A program made the translations under genes and the position numbers. Below are positions 22,922-33,074 of a stretch of DNA of 64,000 bases, one piece after another. Numbering within the stretch: position 1 is the first letter of the stretch; the number at the start of each line of letters is the position of its first letter. The notes below the pieces were generated by a model that saw only the letters and a list, made by a program, of their open reading frames with translations, had not been told where the DNA came from and made no database searches. Origin of the DNA: Terfezia claveryi (taxonomy: Eukaryota > Ascomycota > Pezizomycetes > Pezizales > Pezizaceae); assembly GCA_015179025.1 (NCBI GenBank), contig WHUX01000003.1, forward strand, positions 310,001 through 374,000. Direction: 5' to 3'.

Positions 22922-25900
22922 GCTCAGAATAGTGTACCAGAACGTGTGTGGGTCCCATCAAAATACACACGTTCTGCTGGAATGGGCAAAGGGAATGAAA
23001 GTAGATATCGTTTTTGTTGGAGAAGCTTGGGTTAACCCAGACGGAATTGGAACACAAATGCACTCAGCATACAAACTGGGCTCCTCGGTCCGAAAAGGGA
23101 AAAGGGTTATGGTTTACTGGAGAAGGGAAGTAGAAGTGGAGATTATCAAAGATGAAGATCAGCTGGTAGTCGTGGAAGTAGGAGGGGGTAAAATAGGGGA
23201 AGTATATAGAAAAGGAGGTACAAACAGGGAAAAAATGGAAAGGTTCTTCAACAGGGCATTAAGGGCAATTGGGTTAGGAAAAGGATGCCTTATTGGGGAC
23301 TGGAACGCTCACCATGAGACTTGGAGTTTAGGGGGAAATAGAGACATGCCAGGGACGGTTCTAGCGGAACTCATGGGGGATAATGGATTGGAATTGGCAG
23401 GAGGAAACGGGGCAACATAGGAAAGAGTAAGGAACGGGGACTTAGAACAGAGCAGGATTGATTTAGCTTTCGTCAGGGATTCGGTAATCCCTACAACGAG
23501 TCAGGTGAAACTAACGTCAGATCACTAGGCGGTATGGCAAGACTTTGAGTGGACAGTTAAGACGGAGGAGCAAAGGAGAAAGGCAGTGGACTGGGATAAG
23601 CTGGATAGCCTGGTACAAACGGTTCTGGACTCCTCTGAGAGCGCGAAGGAGGAGTGGTATAAAGGCTTAAAGGGACAGACGGCTTACGAAAAGCTCTTGT
23701 CACTCAGAGAATTAGTAGGTAAAGAGCTTAGGATTTCGAGGAAGAGTAAGCTGTGGTGGGATGAGGAACTCTCAGTCCAGCTCAAGAAAACCAGAAAGAG
23801 CAGGAAAGACAGGGAGGACGGACTGTCACAAGAGGTTAGAGTCAAGAGATGGAAAGTAGAACAGGTCAAGATGAGAAGGATGGTAAAAGAGAAGAAACAG
23901 GCCTGCTGGCAGAAGTTTTGCGAGGAAAACGGGGAGAAGGATCCTTGGGAAGTGACCAAATGGGCGAAGGATCCATGGAGGCTTAAAGGGTCGATGGGCA
24001 AGCTTAAAGATAGGGGGGGACTAGAGTTAGACTCTAACAAGGACAAGGTCAAAGGACTAGTAAAAGACCACTTCGGATGGGAGGAATCTGGTCGTCAAGT
24101 AGGAATAGAAAGGGAAAGGGACGGAGTAGAGTTCGGAGGTCAGCTGGGAAGGGAAGAATCAGAGGAGGTTGAGGGGTGGGTCAGAGAAGCTCTCGCCAAA
24201 ACAAGCAATGCTTCAGCACCTGGTCCGGACAGTATCAGCTATAGGTTTATCAAGGCAGTCATGAAAACCCCCCTTGGTAAAGCGTTAATCAAAGAAGTGG
24301 TAGAGAATATCAAGGCAGGGAAAGCCCCTAAGGAATGGCAGGATAGCAAAGTGGTTATGATCCCAAAGCCAGGAAAGGATCATAATACAACAAAAGGTTG
24401 GAGACCAATCAATTTAATAAATTGCATTGGCAAGCTGGGAGAGAAGGTCATTGCAGATAGATTACAAGGGGCAGGCTTATTCCACAGACACCAGTTTGGA
24501 TTAGTCAAGGGAAGAAGCGCAATCGAGGCAGCCCTTCAAGTCATCACTAGAGCTTAAAGATGCATGGCTAGCAGAGGCGCAGTTGGGTGGGGATTTTGGG
24601 ATGTGCAAGGAGACTTTCAGAATGCAAGGGAAGAGGACGTAATAAGGCAACTGGGAAAATCGGAGGAAGGCAAAAAGTGGATCCCTTATATTTGGGAATT
24701 TTTTAGGACTAGGGAATTTGAGATTGAATGGGATGGTAAGGTAAAAGGAACAGGCAGGACCAACTTGGAAGTCCCACAAGGTTCACCACTCTCACCAGTA
24801 ATTTTCCTCATTTGGATGGCACCGATCTTAGAGGAAATGGAAAAAGAGATTAGGGAGTTTACTGAAGCGGAGGTCGAGTTACCCTCATACATGGATAATA
24901 TTCAGGCAGAACTATGTATCTGGGATGAAGCGAGGGCAAAAGTGGTTGATATGGATCAACTCCTCCACTACATGGACCTCATCATTAACAGGGTGGCAGC
25001 ATCACACAATCTCCCCCTTGAACGGTCAAAGCACGAAGAGCTAGTCTTGAGAAGGAAAAGAAGGAAGAAGAATAAGGACGTGAAGATGGTAAAGTGGCTT
25101 GGAATAATCATGGATAAGAGCTTGACCTTTCGGGAACACTGGAAAGCAAGAATTCAGAAGGCTAGGTCAATGCTAGGAAGATGCAACGGGATCGGGAACT
25201 CCCAATAGGGAATTAGCCCAATGAGCTAGAGGAACTTATATACGGGTATGATAAGAGCGATTGCTCTCTGGGGCTCGGAATTAGGATGGAGAGGTTAGCG
25301 GGACTGGGAAAGAGAGTTTGAAAGTCTTCAGTACCAAGCCCTCAGAAAATGTACAGGAGCTACGAGAGGCTCCGAGAAAAGGTTGGTTAGCCAGATTGCT
25401 GGAGTTGAAAGTCCGGATTTGGCTATGAAGACAGGACAGGCCAGGCTGTTAGGGAAGATTCTCAAAGATCCAACAGCGGTGGGGGATTTAATCAAGGATG
25501 AGGAGGGAGGAATAACAATAGCTATTACAACCCTGTTACGGAGAGTGGAGGAGGTGGCAGGCAAAAAATTCAGGCTTAGTTTTGGAGGACCTTGTGAGAA
25601 GGTGAATATTCCAGAGGTTTACTTCAGATTAGGGGAGGGAGATGACAAGGGGGTATGGCAAAGGAAGATTTACGAAGCGGGAGTAGACCATTCAACAGTC
25701 TTCACGGATGGAAGCATGAATGAGTATGGCAATATCGGAGGAGGATGGTGGAACCCGGACTTGGTACAAGGAGGGGATTTAGGTATGGGAAAGATAGCAA
25801 CGGTATGGGACGGAGAAATTGGAGGCATGGTAGGAGCCCTAAGGTTTGGACCTAGAGATAAGAAGGTTATTATTTTCTCGGATTCACAGGCAGCCATTGC

Positions 25901-26489
25901 AGCAGTGAAAGTTGCGGGAAAAAGAGGAAAAGCCGGGACGAGACATCTAAGACAGATGGTGGAAGATATTGGGAAGAGACAAGAGATTTTGGGTCCAAAT
26001 GCCGTAACTCTAGGTTGGGTGAAAGCGTATGTTGAAATCCACGGAAATGAGAAAGCAGACAGAATGGCCAAAAGGGGGGCAAATAAGGAGTCACGGGATA
26101 CTTTGGTTACAGAGGGGGGGTTAAGGCAGGCATGGACAAAAAGAAGGAAGGCGGAAAGGGAGGTAAAAGGGACTGGGTTAGGGAGGACTCTTAAATGGAA
26201 CAGGAAAGCCCTCCTGAATTACACTCAATGTCGGACAGGTAAAGGCAGGCTGGGGTGGTGGAGGTATACGTTGGACAACTACGAAGATCCAACTTGTGCA
26301 GATTGTCTTCAGCTTGAAACAGGCTCACATGTCGCTCTGGCCTGCTCAGCAGGAGAATGGCTGGGAAGAAGGTGGAGCTCGTGGGAGCAAGCAAACGACA
26401 AGGAGGTGTGGCAACGCATAGAGAAGAGGGAGGATGGAAATTATTTAGTGGATAGAGTGGAGGGATTTTTTACTTTGTTAAATCTCTGA
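22911..26489 (+). pseudogene. LINE-1 ORF2 (endonuclease, reverse transcriptase, RNase H)
   Basis: ATG at 22,911 (MSGKLRIVYQNVCGSHQN). An apurinic-type endonuclease shows the QN motif, FVGEAWV and GDWNAHHETW (22,930-23,420). A SKLWWDEE motif precedes the reverse transcriptase (about 23,740). RT motifs: APGPDSISY, VVMIPKPGKD, GWRPINLI, FWDVQGDF, PQGSPLSPVIF and SYMDNI. The catalytic YxDD reads YMDN: Asp became Asn (GAT to AAT at 24,897). RNase H shows FTDGSM, DGEIGG, FSDSQAAI and HGNEKADRMAKRG (25,700-26,080). A CX2C-type zinc motif with ETGSHVALAC follows. Internal stops are at 23,418, 23,526, 24,555, 25,206, 25,227 and 25,296. It would carry out target-primed reverse transcription, but is dead twice over. 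Confidence 0.88.
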
Positions 26490-26596
26490 TTTCTCAGTTT
26501 CTAGGGTCGGGTGTAAGATTTCTGTTACGGAGGGAGTGCAGAGACTTTCTGTTAGGGGAGGGCCGGTGATGGGCGTGGAGGTGGAGGTTCTTTCAA

Positions 26597-26643
26597 CCCG
26601 TTGTTCCGTGGGATTCCTGAGTCTTTTAAGATGAGGAAACGGG
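26597..26643 (+). promoter_or_regulatory. LINE-1 3' UTR stem-loop
   Basis: CCCGTT at 26,597-26,602 pairs with AACGGG ending at 26,643. Inner TTCC pairs with GGAA, and an apical TCTT pairs with AAGA. The same fold, with changed but still pairing bases, occurs in the truncated copy at 33,669-33,715. It probably marks the RNA 3' end for the reverse transcriptase. Poly(A) follows at 26,684-26,700. Confidence 0.6.
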
Positions 26644-26710
26644 ACCGCCGCATGACAATCTGTCGAATCGGCGTATAGACTTTAAAAAAAAAAAAAAAAA
26701 GGTTCTTATC

Positions 26711-29035
26711 CAGTCCCTTATAAAATAAACAGCTACTAACAGGCTATCAGATGACCCTACCAGTTGCCTCGAGTCTAGTGCCTATTCTGATAACCTCGGA
26801 TTAAACATGCTTGACCAACTTTTCCAGTGACAAGAAGTTGTAGCCAATTTTCATGAGCATGGGGAATATCCCATCAGCTATCCGAAATAAGCCATCAAGC
26901 TAGGCATGGATGCTAATAGGCCTGTTACCTATTGGCCCGAAACAAACAAAGTCCCTCATCGGATTCTCGGTTCGGAATCAAGAGCATGATTTCCTTGAGA
27001 CTCAACACTGACTGATTGAACGGATCTTGGAACCTATAGTCAATATGTTCCAAGTATAGTGACAAACTCAAAAGAGGCTCTGTTGGACAATAACTGACTT
27101 TGCAAAGGCAGGTGGGTTGGAGATAGTATGCGGAGATGAGAACGTCTGGCATTGTATACTTATTGTATCAACTTGGCTTGCTGATCACATGGAGAATGTA
27201 AATATCCATTGCATAAAAGTCAACCGGTGTCTAATATGTATAGCGAGTCAAGATCAGCTTGGGTTATTACCTAAACGACCGTACCCTCAGCATGACCATA
27301 CTGGCTATAAGCGCCTATGGGCGGCCAATGATAACAATGGGTCTGTCAACCCCCTTTCTACAGATGGAGGAAATTAATTGTGAATGATAGGTTAACCGCT
27401 CTGGATGTAAAGCCAATCCAGAATGCGCTATGGAGTCTCCTTACGGTCCACCCACTGAGCATTATACGTAGAGACATACTACATAATATACACCTAGGTG
27501 TCCTGAAAAATTTAATGGAGTGGATACAGGGATTCTTGGGAAAACACAAAAGGCTTGCAGTTTTTGATGAAATATGGAGTACATTGCCACCATACCTAAG
27601 ATTCACTCTACTACGGAAGCAGTATCGCCAAATCACAATGTGGAGCAGTGCGGAAATGCGAGGTATGGGACAGGTCATTCTTGGTTGTTTCATAGCCGCC
27701 ATGCATCATGAGACGGACACCAGCCGACTGGGGCCAGTTGCTCAGGCTGATGTGAAAATTGCTATTCGGGCCGATCGTGCGCTATCGGACTTCTGTTTAA
27801 TTGCCCAATATTGAAGTTATACGGGAGAGATAATCCAATATATGACTAAGTACCTACAGGAATTCTATAAGTATTGTCATATATTTGGGGAATTTCGTGC
27901 AAGTAAGGCTGACCAGAACAAGGCAAAAGAGGCTTCTAAGGATATGGCAGCGACTCAGGCTCGTCAGACAACAATTTCGAGTTACTTTCTGGTAACGGCC
28001 ATGCAGAAGGCAAACCAAGTAACTGCAAATCGTCAGGAATGAGATCACCTGGTGACTGACATGCTGGGTCAGTCTACATTCAACTATCTGAAGCTACACC
28101 TTCTGACCCATTATGCAGAACAGGTCATTAAATTTGGAACCTTCCCATAGTATTCAACAGAGATTATCAAGGCCCTCCACAAGCTACTGAAAGATGCTCA
28201 TAAACGTTCGAATAGAGTTGACGCAACAATGCAAATTCTTGACACACATACAAGAGACCATGCATTTAAGATGCTAGAGTTGAATTTATGTGTGTGGGAT
28301 AAGGAGGTGACATTCGATGTGAAGATTAAGGCTCTAGTTATGACAATGAGAAAGGATGCAGAAGATACGACTACAAATAAAGATCATCTGAGAATGACTG
28401 GGCAACCGCAAGCTCGAAATGCAATAGCAGAACTCCTCTAAGTGCTTGCACAGGTCCTCTGAATCCCGAACCTAATTGGCAAGTTTTGGGATTACTTATG
28501 CGTGAATGGTTATTTGAGGGTTGCTACAGGAGATACGGAGGGGATCAAGGAGTACCGAGGGCAGTATGTCAGTAGTCTTAGGGTAGCAGTGCCGCAATTT
28601 CAAGGTGATGGTTTGGAAATTCACAATCTTTGCTGGACAGGAGATAGGGACTTTAGAAAGCGTGGAAATTTAAGGGCAGATTGGATTTGGGTAAGAAGGA
28701 GGCTATGGTCACAAGAGAGCAATAGGAAACTCAATGGTCGTACTGTAGCTAGGCTGGAATGACTTTTCAGGATCTGGAATGGGATGGGAATGAATGGAAT
28801 AGGGACAACGCATAAGGTAATATACGTGAGGTTTCTGAAAGTGAAGGGTTCTAGTAGACTGCATGGTGTCGAGGGGATGATAAGGATGGAAAAACGGGAG
28901 GATGAAGGGGCACTAAATATTATCAAGGTTTCGGACATAGAGGGGATGGCACATATGATACCAGTGGAGATGGGGAGGGTCTGGTTGGTTAATAACAGGA
29001 TTGATTTTAATACGTGGAACGAGTTGTATGATTAG
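26711..29035 (+). pseudogene. Plavaka/KDZ transposase relic 2, C-terminal part
   Basis: The gene continues after LINE-1 with LVPILITSD, then LTNFSSDKKL and FMSMGNIPSAIRNKPSS, then AWMLIGLLPIGPK (26,760-26,930). Next come TWLADHMENVNIHCI (27,170), IRRDILHNIHLGVLKNLMEW and FDEIWSTLPPYLRF (27,450-27,610), SAEMRGMGQVILGCFIAAMH, and the end DIEGMAHMIPVEMG with WLVNNRIDFNTWNELYD, stop at 29,033-29,035. It is less decayed than relic 1; the 27,380-27,814 frame is open for 144 codons. In-frame stops elsewhere show it is non-functional. This is presumably the transposase that moved the surrounding giant element. Confidence 0.82.
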
Positions 29036-29399
29036 ATAGGTTAGGATATTATTAAATAGAATAATAGAATAGCTTATATGGAGTGTTTAAAAACATAATG
29101 CGATTATGAGATAATCAATAGATAGGGATGTAATAGGAGTGGTAAAGCTTGGAGAAAGACATTGAGAGGCTTTGGGTAGGATAGGATGAGTACATAGTAA
29201 TGAGTTCTAGGAAACGGAATGGAAGGGTACCTTGAGGAGGCACGGAGGAAAGAGCGGGAGCTGTGAGATGGTGAGCGTCTAGCAAAGTATGAAGACGATA
29301 GATAGTCGAGGCTAGGCACCAAGGTGGATGGTGAGAGGCAGCGCATAGTGGTGACACTTGCTATGGTATAGGCATTATAGTGACAGATACTACAGACAT
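29036..29399. other. No recognised gene
   Basis: Sequence between the transposase end and the 30-bp array. Short minus-strand frames have no recognisable features. Confidence 0.4.
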
Positions 29400-29660
29400 G
29401 GCATTGCAGCGTATCTGTACCGGACAACGAAGGTTGGAGTGCATCTGTACTGGACGACAAGCATTAGGGTACATCCGTACTGGACGACAAGCATTGGGGC
29501 ACATCCGTACTGGAAGACAAGCATTAGGGCACATCCGTACTGGACAATGAGCATTAGGGCGCATCCGTACTGGACAACAAGCGTTGGGGCACATCCGTAC
29601 CGGACAACAAGCGTTGGGGCGTATCCATACTGAATAACAAGGGTTGGGGTGCATGCGGTG
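29400..29660. repeat. 30-bp tandem repeat array
   Basis: About eight copies of a 30-bp unit containing ggacaacaagcgttggggc and acatccgtact. The period is a multiple of three, so all frames look open on both strands. It lies about 80 bp inside the right terminal repeat of the giant element. Confidence 0.88.
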
Positions 29661-29739
29661 ACCTGGCATCCAAGGGATCTTGAGGGTGCGCCAGAAGGCC
29701 CTGAGAGGCATTAGGGCAAGAAAAATTCTTTCATGATAT

Positions 29740-30043
29740 AGGGTAAAGACGTATACCTACGTAGAAACCCAAGGTCCCCAGCTGAAGTCACCCACTTGAC
29801 TGCAACCATATTTCTAATGCGCTGTAGCATATACCATGCCTGTGGCGGGGATTGGCAGAGGCCCTAGCATGAAGCAGGCTAGCCTTTAATCTTGGCAAGT
29901 AATCTGTAGATTACCGATTAATTGCGAGTCTAGTTAAGGTTGTAAAAAGCCAACTCGGCGAGTTGTAGACGAGACGAAAATTTGCTCGCTGAGGTGAGTC
30001 TTGGCGAGCGAGGCAAGTTTTACTCGCCCCGTAGTACACACTA
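29740..30043 (-). repeat. Right terminal inverted repeat of the giant element
   Basis: Inverted copy of 8,275-8,568, ending gtagtacacacta at 30,043 and followed by the target duplication ttagcagc. Confidence 0.75.
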
Positions 30044-30051
30044 TTAGCAGC

Positions 30052-30310
30052 CTTTAGATTTGGATCTCGAAGGTATACTTTAATTTTGCGATACCTAGAT
30101 ATTATTTATTAGTTACTATTATACTAGATAATTTCAAGGTTATTACTTCTCAAAAGTCAAGCGAGATTTATTACTTATTGTATACAAATACTCTTCAAAG
30201 TTGATGCGGGTAGTACCAAAAAATGCTTCAATAGTACTTGGAGATGGAGCGGACCCTAGAGGATAAAACTGGTTGAGATCAATCTCAGTATAATTTTAAG
30301 CGATAGACAT
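30052..30310 (-). pseudogene. Intron-containing integrase gene, 5' part
   Basis: This is the start of the gene continued at 8,266-7,118. An ATG at 30,310 opens MSIA, a stop, then NYTEIDLNQFYPLG, followed by TIEAFFGTTRINFEEY. A 52-bp GT-AG intron (30,095-30,146) joins FEK to YRKIKVYLRDPNLKAA. Reading on from KAA across the excised 21.8-kb insertion gives KDNTIEIKL in the same frame, with one copy of ttagcagc removed. This continuity is the main proof that the insertion is a single event. Upstream lies a 27-bp tandem array. Confidence 0.75.
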
Positions 30311-30447
30311 TGGTAGAAACTAGTAAGAGTATGATATTGTAGAGACTAGTAAAAGTGTAATATTGTAGAGACTAGTAAGAGTATGATATTGTAGAGACTG
30401 GTAAGAGTATGATATTGTAAAGACTAGTAAGAGTGTGATTAAGCAAA
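30311..30447. repeat. 27-bp tandem array upstream of the integrase gene
   Basis: About five copies of a unit containing gtagagactagtaagagtat and gatatt. It starts 1 bp upstream of the integrase start codon (minus strand), so it would have formed the leader or promoter. Confidence 0.8.
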
Positions 30448-30825
30448 GCAATAGTTAAAACTCTATAGCATCATGATCTTTAAAGGCTACTATTGTGAGG
30501 ACTATATCCTCTTGTTCTTTAACCTAATGTTTCTCTATATAATAACCTTCATTTCGGGTATACCTCTACTAAGTATTTTCTACAATAGGTCATTTTATGT
30601 TATCTCCGATATTCTTTGACCAAATGTTGGTACAAAATTACCTTCATATCAGATATGTCCCTATTTAGTAATTTTAATGTTACTGTGGCCGCTATGGCCA
30701 CTGTGATTGTAGTAAATCCTTGTTACTATCCGTGACATTGAACAATTTAATCCCGTAATAGCCTGGTCTATTGCGATATCCAGCCATACCATAATGGCCT
30801 AGTCCGTTGTGATATTCAGTCCATA
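30448..30825. other. AT-rich, no recognised gene
   Basis: Possible remains of the copia gag 3' end on the minus strand (for example YYNHSGHSGHS), too degraded to annotate. Confidence 0.35.
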
Positions 30826-31881
30826 CTAGTATGGACCAGATCCTGGAACAGACCAGAACATATATACTTCAGTACCAGGTTTGGTGGTTTCTTTTGTGTC
30901 TTGCTTGGATTTCTTTCTTCTGGCCTTACTGTTTTTGGTGGTATTGGCAGTAAGGGCTGTATTATTATTATTACCATTTTTGGTGCTGTTGATGCCATTG
31001 GTGTTGTTACTGCTATTATAGTTAGAGAGCTGGTTGTTAATAGCAAGGCTAATAAGTCTTTCTTTTAGATCTTTATAAATGAGATAATCTTTTGTTGTTA
31101 GATTGTCTATGATATTGAGATAGTGCATTACTAGAGAAGCAAGGAGATATTCTCTTTTGGCTTCTTCATTCTTTATCATCATTCTGTAGATAGCTTTGAA
31201 GCTAGCTAGATAAGCATTAGACATAAGTGCATGATGGCGCATTCACCAAGTTTTAAAGATTTCAATGAAGTCGGAGATTGACCGAGAAGGGTCAAGAGTA
31301 GAAGAGAGTGAATTGAAGGAATGAATTTCATGAATGAAGGACAGTGGAGTATCCTTATAATAAGTCTTTCGCAAGTATTGCTAGATGTTATGTACTGTTC
31401 TATATCGTCCAATTTGTTGCATGATTTGATCAGAGACTACTTGAATTATGAGAAGCAGAGATTCTGTCTCAATATGCTTGTGCCTCACTCGTTCTGCAGC
31501 TGTTGCATTCACAGGTGGTTGATAACTGTTGACAACTACCTGAGTTGCTTCTAGAGCATTGAAAACCATCAACATTTGTTACGACTATAGATCGTAGTTT
31601 TTGGAGCCTTCTAATGTAGTCAGGCATTTGATTTTCATGCTTGACTTGAAGTCTCTTGGTGGTAGTATCGGAACAGGAGCTGCCGCTGCAGATGCGAAGA
31701 AATCTAGGAGAGGTGGAGGTGGTGGTGGAGGTGGTGGTGGTAGTCTTTGAGCTGCTTTAGACACATGTACTGTGTCCAATATTTCCTCATCACTATCATC
31801 ATCATCGTACAGATGTTGAGAAGGCTATGCAGGCATTTTAGAGCGAGCACGCGATCTAGAGGGTCCAGCTTGAGAAGACAT
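30826..31881 (-). pseudogene. Ty1/copia gag relic
   Basis: ATG at 31,881 (MSSQAGPSRSRARSKMPA). It continues through an acidic stretch, a ten-proline run (31,700-31,735), then IKCLTTLEGSKNYDL, a stop, QMLMVFNALEATQVVVN and SDQIMQQIGRY. The NY..W...M.VF.AL pattern is that of copia Gag (UBN2-like) proteins. The part from 31,242 to 30,826 reads YLASFKAIYRMMIKNEEAKR, LKERLISLAI, then an Asn/Lys-rich tail. Stops at about 31,830, 31,580 and 31,380 break it. Its pol would lie to the left. The copia protease relic at 6.2-7.0 kb may be the same element, now separated by the integrase gene and the giant insertion. Confidence 0.65.
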
Positions 31882-31945
31882 TTTTGTGTTATTCGTATGA
31901 GGCTCAGAGCACGTGAACCGAGCTCATAACCTATGAGAATAGGTG

Positions 31946-32237
31946 AGCGGTGAGAGCCGTGAGTCCAACGAAGGAAGATACGAATGTGGAAGAACGGTCG
32001 AGAAGCACAGTGAATAAGCAAATAGCTTTGTATTGAGCAGCTATGAGATAGATCGATATCCTAAGAGATATCACAGTAAGGTGGGAATTACACAGCTATA
32101 TATACATGAATGAACGTACATGTGAGTTCATGTGTGAGTTCATGTGTGAGTTCATATGGAAGATCACATGAAGATTGAGCCGTGCGAAGGTTAAGCTAAT
32201 AGGTATGGGCTGGAATGACACGAGCAACCTTCTAACA
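31946..32237 (-). repeat. Copia LTR (5' LTR of the gag relic)
   Basis: Similar to 32,785-33,048. Shared blocks are gaagg(a/g)agatacgaat, acatg(a/t)atgaacg and taggtatggg. The minus-strand start is TGTTAGAAGG at 32,237. Between LTR and gag, minus ggttatgagctc resembles the half-tRNA(iMet) primer site used by copia elements. The inner border is approximate. Confidence 0.5.
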
Positions 32238-32314
32238 CTCGGGGCGCACACCATCAGACTGCTATCACAGTTTTTTCAAGCCCCCCCCAGACATTTCCTA
32301 GTTTTTGTATGTAT

Positions 32315-32394
32315 CTCGCGTTATAAGAAAACTCGCCCTATAAGCAACTTTTTCTCGGTCCCCAGGAGTTGCTTATAACGCGAGTTCACTGTAG
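32315..32394. repeat. Fot1/pogo-like terminal hairpin
   Basis: CTCGCGTTATAAG (32,315-32,327) is exactly inverted at 32,372-32,384, and the right side continues to the typical pogo-family end cagtgaactcgcg. It may be two abutting element termini or a MITE. Confidence 0.65.
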
Positions 32395-32617
32395 CTCTTT
32401 TTCTCTGCTATTGTCACCAGCTGCTGGCGCTCGTGTCCAGGTACCATACCGTATCCTACATGAAAATATCTTCATAAGGTAGTATATGCAATACAATTGA
32501 TTTCGGCAGCTTTACGGATCGATGGAATACAGCCAGATCGCAGTCCTTTAAGCGCAAGAGTAATGGCTAACTCCTTTTGGTTCTGTAATTTGAGCTTTCT
32601 CGGCTTCACTCGATCCA
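32395..32617 (-). pseudogene. Fot1/pogo transposase, N-terminal stub
   Basis: ATG at 32,617 opens MDRVKPRKLKLQNQKELAIT, then LALKGLRSGCIPSIRKAAEI and TTL, a stop, RYFHVGYGMV and HERQQLVTIAEKK. This is the N-terminal helix-turn-helix that binds the inverted repeat in Fot1/pogo transposases (Tc1/mariner superfamily). Only about 75 codons remain; the DDE catalytic domain is absent. The frame runs directly into the terminal hairpin at 32,394, so the centre of the element was deleted. Confidence 0.7.
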
Positions 32618-32784
32618 TTTTGCAGGCTTGTAGCACCCTAGAGGCTGTACATTTAGCTAATAATTAGCCCCTATTAGTGGATTATACCTACCGGTGTCTA
32701 ATTCCCGTTGGATTCTGACTATAGGTAGTCAATCCTGAGGGCTAGGTAGTATTGAACTGCGGGCTTTAAAGGAATAGTTATGCA

Positions 32785-33048
32785 GCGAGAACCAAACGTC
32801 CAATGAAGGGAGATACGAATAAAGGTCGAGTGCACAGAGAAGAGATGGATAGTGAGAGAAGAGCTTCGTACAGTATTAGGCAGTGAATACGTATTGTTGT
32901 ATTGAACTTGATATCTATAACAAGAAATGAACGCGATATTTATACATGTATGAACGCACATCTAAAGGAGGTTGTGAAGCACGCTATATGAGTGAAGAGT
33001 GATTGCATGTAATAGCTAGGTATGGGTGGGGTGAACGGCATTTTAACA
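32785..33048 (-). repeat. Solo copia LTR
   Basis: Second member of the LTR family at 31,946-32,237, with minus start TGTTAAAATG at 33,048. No copia coding sequence is attached, so it is probably a recombination remnant. The inner edge is approximate. Confidence 0.5.
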
Positions 33049-33074
33049 GCCTTCGGCCTTGCCCCGCTTGCCCC

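Larger units (their letters stand above)
19664..26710 (+). mobile_element. LINE-1: full-length Tad1-like non-LTR retrotransposon
   Basis: Flanked by 10-bp duplications ggttcttatc (19,664-19,673 and 26,701-26,710); the body is 19,674-26,700. Order: 5' UTR of about 430 bp, ORF1 (20,102-22,921), ORF2 with endonuclease, reverse transcriptase and RNase H (22,911-26,489), 3' UTR with a stem-loop, then about 18 A. Removing it rejoins the Plavaka gene (DWWWNTQ before, LVPILITSD after). Domain order and the terminal zinc-binding motif fit the Tad1 clade. Stops in both ORFs make it non-autonomous. Confidence 0.9.
8267..30051. mobile_element. Giant DNA transposon (KDZ/Plavaka type, inferred)
   Basis: The element runs from 8,275 to 30,043 and is flanked by exact 8-bp duplications ttagcagc (8,267-8,274 and 30,044-30,051). 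The outermost 22 bp are inverted repeats with 18 matches, starting TAGTGTG, then CTAC, ending GCGAGT. Homology continues inward for about 300 bp at both ends (8,275-8,568 and 29,740-30,043), including a perfect 24-bp block (8,386-8,409 against 29,899-29,922). Inside is a Plavaka/KDZ transposase running left to right and ending about 700 bp before the right arm. As I recall, Zisupton and other KDZ elements make 8-bp target duplications. Subtracting LINE-1 leaves about 14.7 kb. That this transposase moved the element is inference. Confidence 0.7.

Noticed and set aside
29358..29711. Evenly spaced 30-bp units that could suggest a CRISPR array or a repeat protein
   Set aside because: Units are contiguous with no unique spacers, the genome is eukaryotic, and open frames exist on both strands because the period is a multiple of three.
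8267..30051. A Starship-type giant element
   Set aside because: I see no DUF3435 tyrosine-recombinase captain gene at either end. The ends are inverted repeats with an 8-bp duplication and a KDZ transposase inside.
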